Source: Lachnospiraceae bacterium UBA6452
GTDB taxonomy: Bacteria; Bacillota; Clostridia; Lachnospirales; Lachnospiraceae
Assembly: GCA_002441865.1 (NCBI GenBank)
Contig: DJNY01000004.1
Span: 10,841-28,175, forward strand
Reading direction: 5' to 3'
Length of the DNA: 17,335 nt
The position numbers and the translations under genes are program-made. Positions 14,695-17,335 of the stretch are shown piece after piece. Below the pieces are notes generated by a model that saw only the letters and a list, made by a program, of their open reading frames with translations, was not told the DNA's origin and ran no database searches. How positions within the stretch are numbered: the first letter of the stretch is position 1; every line of letters starts with the position of its first letter.

Positions 14695-14702
14695 ATATAG
14701 AA

Positions 14703-15785
14703 ATGGCTAAGAAAAAAACAATTGATCATTACTCCGGTATTGGTGGACAGGCGGTTTTGGAAGGTGTCATGATGAAGAATCAGGATACCTATGCAGTTGC
14801 AGTCCGTAAGCCGGATGGAAAGATAGAAATCAAGAAAGAGGAATACAAACCAAGAACCGCAAAATGGACAAAACTTCCGTTTATCCGTGGTGTTTTCAGT
14901 TTCTGGGATTCGCTTGTACTTGGCATGAAATGCATGACTTATTCCGCTTCTTTTTATGAGGAAGAAGAGGAGGAAGATACTGCTCTGGATAAGCTGGGAG
15001 ATAAGCTCTTTGGCGAAAAGGCGGAAAATGTACTGATGGGTATTACTGTTGCATTGTCTCTTGTGATCGCGGTTGCACTGTTTATGCTGCTTCCGTATTT
15101 TCTGGCAGGCTTTCTGGCAAAGGTAGTTGCCAATGAAACATTACTGGCATTATTTGAAGGACTGATCCGGCTGATCATTTTCCTTTTGTATGTATCTTTG
15201 ATCTCCCTGATGAAAGATATCAGAAGGGTTTACCAGTATCATGGTGCAGAGCATAAATGCATTAACTGTATCGAAAAGGGCAGAATCCTGAATGTGGGGA
15301 ATGTCAAGAAAAGCTCCAGACAGCATAAACGCTGTGGTACAAGCTTTCTGCTGTTTGTTATGCTGGTCAGCATTATTCTGTTTTTCTTCATCCGCGTGGA
15401 GCAGCCTGTTTTACGTGTGGTTCTCCGTATTTTACTGATCCCTGTGATCGCGGGCATCTCTTATGAGATCATCCGTCTTGCGGGCAGAAGCAACAACATC
15501 ATCGTTCGGGTCATTTCGGCACCGGGGCTCTGGCTGCAGAAGCTGACAACGAAAGAGCCTGATGAAGATATGATCGAGGTGGCGATCGCATCGGTAGAAG
15601 CTGTATTTGACTGGAAGGCTTATTTCAAGACAGAGTTCGGCTATGATGTGGAAGAAGCGATGGAAGTAGAAGCAGAGTCCGAGAAGATCGCGGAAGAGCT
15701 TGTGACTGAAACTGCAGATGGTGCTACGCAGGATGCGACTGCAGATGTTGTAGAATCAGATACAGAAAACGGGAAAGCAGAATAA
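14703..15785 (+). CDS. yqhQ: DUF1385 family membrane protein (YqhQ-like)
   Basis: Conserved membrane protein of Gram-positive bacteria with no established function known to me. The N-terminus has the family hallmark GGQAVLEGVMM (14-24). Hydrophobic segments lie near 108-138, 145-169, 212-230 and 236-257. Between the second and third is the conserved HGAEHKCINCIE (180-191) followed by HKRCGTSF (208-215), a His/Cys arrangement that could bind metal. A short acidic run (86-91) precedes the membrane part. An acidic, low-complexity tail of about 45 residues (from 316) ends the protein. AGGAG at 14690-14694 is 8 nt before ATG 14703. It lies 15 nt upstream of prmC, and the yqhQ-prmC-prfA order recurs in Clostridia to my recollection, so it is probably cotranscribed with the release-factor genes. 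Confidence 0.92.
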   Translation: MAKKKTIDHYSGIGGQAVLEGVMMKNQDTYAVAVRKPDGKIEIKKEEYKPRTAKWTKLPFIRGVFSFWDSLVLGMKCMTYSASFYEEEEEEDTALDKLGDKLFGEKAENVLMGITVALSLVIAVALFMLLPYFLAGFLAKVVANETLLALFEGLIRLIIFLLYVSLISLMKDIRRVYQYHGAEHKCINCIEKGRILNVGNVKKSSRQHKRCGTSFLLFVMLVSIILFFFIRVEQPVLRVVLRILLIPVIAGISYEIIRLAGRSNNIIVRVISAPGLWLQKLTTKEPDEDMIEVAIASVEAVFDWKAYFKTEFGYDVEEAMEVEAESEKIAEELVTETADGATQDATADVVESDTENGKAE

Positions 15786-15800
15786 GGATAGGGTGATCAG

Positions 15801-16652
15801 ATGCAGTACGCAAAGCTCTATCAAACCGGAAAAGAACAATTACAAAAAGCAGGCATTACAGATGCAGAGCTTGATGCCAGACTTTTGCTTGAATTTATAT
15901 GTCATACAGATCGAAATGCCTTATATGCGCATGGCGATCTGGAAATAGAAGAGGAAAAAATGCAGGATTTCCTGCAGCTGATCGAGAAACGGGCAGCCCA
16001 CATTCCACTGCAGCACCTGACGGGGGAGCAGAATTTTATGGGACTGGATTTTCTGGTCAATGAACATGTGCTGATCCCCAGACAGGATACGGAGATTCTG
16101 GTGGAAGAGATCATGCGTGATCTGCATGATGGGATCCGGATTCTGGATATGTGTACAGGCTCCGGTTGTATTTTGTTGAGCCTTTTGCATTATTCCAATG
16201 ATTGCAGCGGCGTTGGCGTGGATGTATCCGGGGATGCACTTGCAGTTGCCAGACAGAATGCAGACAGGCTTGCGGAAGAGCAGGCGGTGTTTATACAGAG
16301 TGATCTGTTTGAAAAGGTAGAGGGCAGCTTTGATCTGATTGTTTCCAATCCGCCTTATATCAGATCGCAGGAGATCGCAGGGCTGATGCCTGAGGTGCGT
16401 GAGCATGAACCGCATCTGGCACTGGATGGCAGAGAAGACGGTCTGCATTTTTACAGAGAGATCATAAAGGGGGCAGCGTCTCATCTGAAACGAGGTGGTC
16501 AGCTCTTTTTTGAAATCGGTTGTGATCAGGGAGAGGCTGTAAAAGCACTTCTTGCAGCAAACGGATATACAGAGATTGCAGTAGTAAAAGATTATGCCGG
16601 GCTCGACAGAGTCGTATATGGCACATTTCTTGGAGGAAGTTCAAATGTTTGA
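15801..16652 (+). CDS. prmC: Peptide chain release factor N5-glutamine methyltransferase
   Basis: SAM-dependent enzyme that methylates the glutamine of the GGQ motif in release factors, raising peptide-release activity. An N-terminal helical substrate-binding domain (about 1-85) is followed by a class I methyltransferase fold. Visible are IPRQDTE (92-98), the SAM-binding loop LDMCTGSGC (115-123), acidic residue D141 in GVDVS, SDLF (167-170) and the catalytic NPPY (183-186). At 283 aa it has the usual length. AGGGTGAT upstream supports ATG 15801. Its end overlaps the start of its substrate gene prfA by 8 nt, so enzyme and substrate are translationally coupled. Confidence 0.96.
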   Translation: MQYAKLYQTGKEQLQKAGITDAELDARLLLEFICHTDRNALYAHGDLEIEEEKMQDFLQLIEKRAAHIPLQHLTGEQNFMGLDFLVNEHVLIPRQDTEILVEEIMRDLHDGIRILDMCTGSGCILLSLLHYSNDCSGVGVDVSGDALAVARQNADRLAEEQAVFIQSDLFEKVEGSFDLIVSNPPYIRSQEIAGLMPEVREHEPHLALDGREDGLHFYREIIKGAASHLKRGGQLFFEIGCDQGEAVKALLAANGYTEIAVVKDYAGLDRVVYGTFLGGSSNV

Positions 16653-17335
16653 TAAGTTAGAAGATTTATTGATCCGATATGAAGAGATCATGGGAGAACT
16701 TAGTTCTCCGGGTATTGCGGATAATCAGGCAAGATTCCGCAAGCTGATGAAGGAGCAGAGTGATCTGACACCTATCGTCAATGCTTATAAGGAATATAAA
16801 GAATGCAAGGAAACTGTTGCAGATTCTCTTTCCATGCTGGAGGGAGAAAGCGACGAGGAAATGCGTGAAATGCTGAAAGAAGAGATGAACACAGCAAAGA
16901 AACGTATTGAGGAATTAGATCATGAACTGAAGATCCTGTTACTTCCAAAGGATCCGAATGATGATAAAAACGTAATCGTAGAGATCCGTGCAGGCGCGGG
17001 TGGTGACGAAGCAGCTCTGTTTGCTGCAGAAATTTACCGTATGTATGTGCATTATGCGGAAAGCAAGCGCTGGAAGGTCGAGACGATGGAAATGGAAGAG
17101 ATCGGTATCGGCGGTATGAAGTCCGTTACTTTCATGGTAACAGGACAGGGTGCATATTCCGTACTGAAATATGAATCCGGTGTACATCGTGTACAGCGTG
17201 TTCCGGAAACGGAATCCGGCGGACGTATCCACACATCTACGATCACCGTTGCGGTAATGCCGGAGGCAGAGGAAGTGGACGTTGTCATTGATGATAAGGA
17301 TATCAGAATTGATGTCTGCCGTTCTTCGGGAGCAG
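16645..17335 (+). CDS. prfA: Peptide chain release factor 1, N-terminal part (3' truncated by window edge)
   Basis: Class I release factor reading UAA and UAG. The first 230 residues are present: the helical N-terminal domain with [15 protein letters not shown], then [24 protein letters not shown] (111-134), [19 protein letters not shown] (181-199), and the sequence leading into GGQ, which is cut off at RSSGA. The codon-recognition PVT motif should lie near 190; at that place the visible text is PETE/SGGR, and the recognition loop is in the part just downstream, so RF1 rather than RF2 is assigned from the N-terminus, the absence of the RF2 frameshift signal near the start, and adjacency to prmC. 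GGAGG (16632-16636) is 8 nt before ATG 16645. The start lies within the last codons of prmC. Confidence 0.95.
   Translation, partial: MFDKLEDLLIRYEEIMGELSSPGIADNQARFRKLMKEQSDLTPIVNAYKEYKECKETVADSLSMLEGESDEEMREMLKEEMNTAKKRIEELDHELKILLLPKDPNDDKNVIVEIRAGAGGDEAALFAAEIYRMYVHYAESKRWKVETMEMEEIGIGGMKSVTFMVTGQGAYSVLKYESGVHRVQRVPETESGGRIHTSTITVAVMPEAEEVDVVIDDKDIRIDVCRSSGA

Overview
The window looks like core chromosome of a Gram-positive gut anaerobe of the Clostridia, most likely a Lachnospiraceae member. This is inferred from the gene repertoire (DUF4250, DUF4364, a short Lachnospiraceae-style glycogen branching enzyme, the rho-rpmE-yqhQ-prmC-prfA order), from AGGAGG-type ribosome binding sites and from moderate GC with sigma-A promoters. 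No mobile element, CRISPR array, tRNA or rRNA is visible. Gene density is high and all CDS look intact; only the two at the edges are cut (clpB at the left, prfA at the right).

Layout. 1-830: 3' end of clpB and its intrinsic terminator. 862-4399 (+): a small DUF4250 protein, an orphan ferredoxin/ASKHA protein of the corrinoid-activating (RACE/RamA-like) type, and glycogen branching enzyme glgB. 4394-10026 (+): a tight five-gene unit of radical SAM DNA-repair candidate (TIGR03916-like), its partner (TIGR03915/DUF4130-like), a membrane-anchored polysaccharide deacetylase, rarA/mgsA, and an alkaline-phosphatase-superfamily phosphodiesterase. 10018-12653 (-): malic enzyme, a YhcC-like radical SAM protein and a DUF4364 protein, in that transcriptional order. 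These converge on the five-gene unit through a hairpin that contains both stop codons. 12654-12960: divergent promoter region. 12961-17335 (+): rho, rpmE (L31, own promoter and terminator), yqhQ (DUF1385), prmC and prfA.

The main discovery candidate is the unit starting at 4394. Its promoter (TTGTAA-16-TATAAT) carries two near-perfect Gram-positive LexA/SOS boxes exactly 30 bp apart, CGAACACATGTTTA at 4404 and CGAACAAACGTTCT at 4434, each matching 13 of 14 positions of CGAACRNRYGTTYG. The first encoded protein has a radical SAM CX3CX2C cluster, a helix-hairpin-helix DNA-binding motif and a C-terminal QLSLF, the canonical beta sliding-clamp-binding pentapeptide. With the DUF4130-like partner translationally coupled behind it and rarA downstream in the same run, this predicts an SOS-induced, clamp-recruited radical SAM DNA repair or damage-tolerance system. 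The chemistry is, to my knowledge, uncharacterised.

The remaining genes are housekeeping: protein disaggregation, glycogen synthesis, malate decarboxylation, transcription termination, ribosomal protein L31, and release factor 1 with its modifying methyltransferase. Family names are given from memory of motifs; no database search was run.
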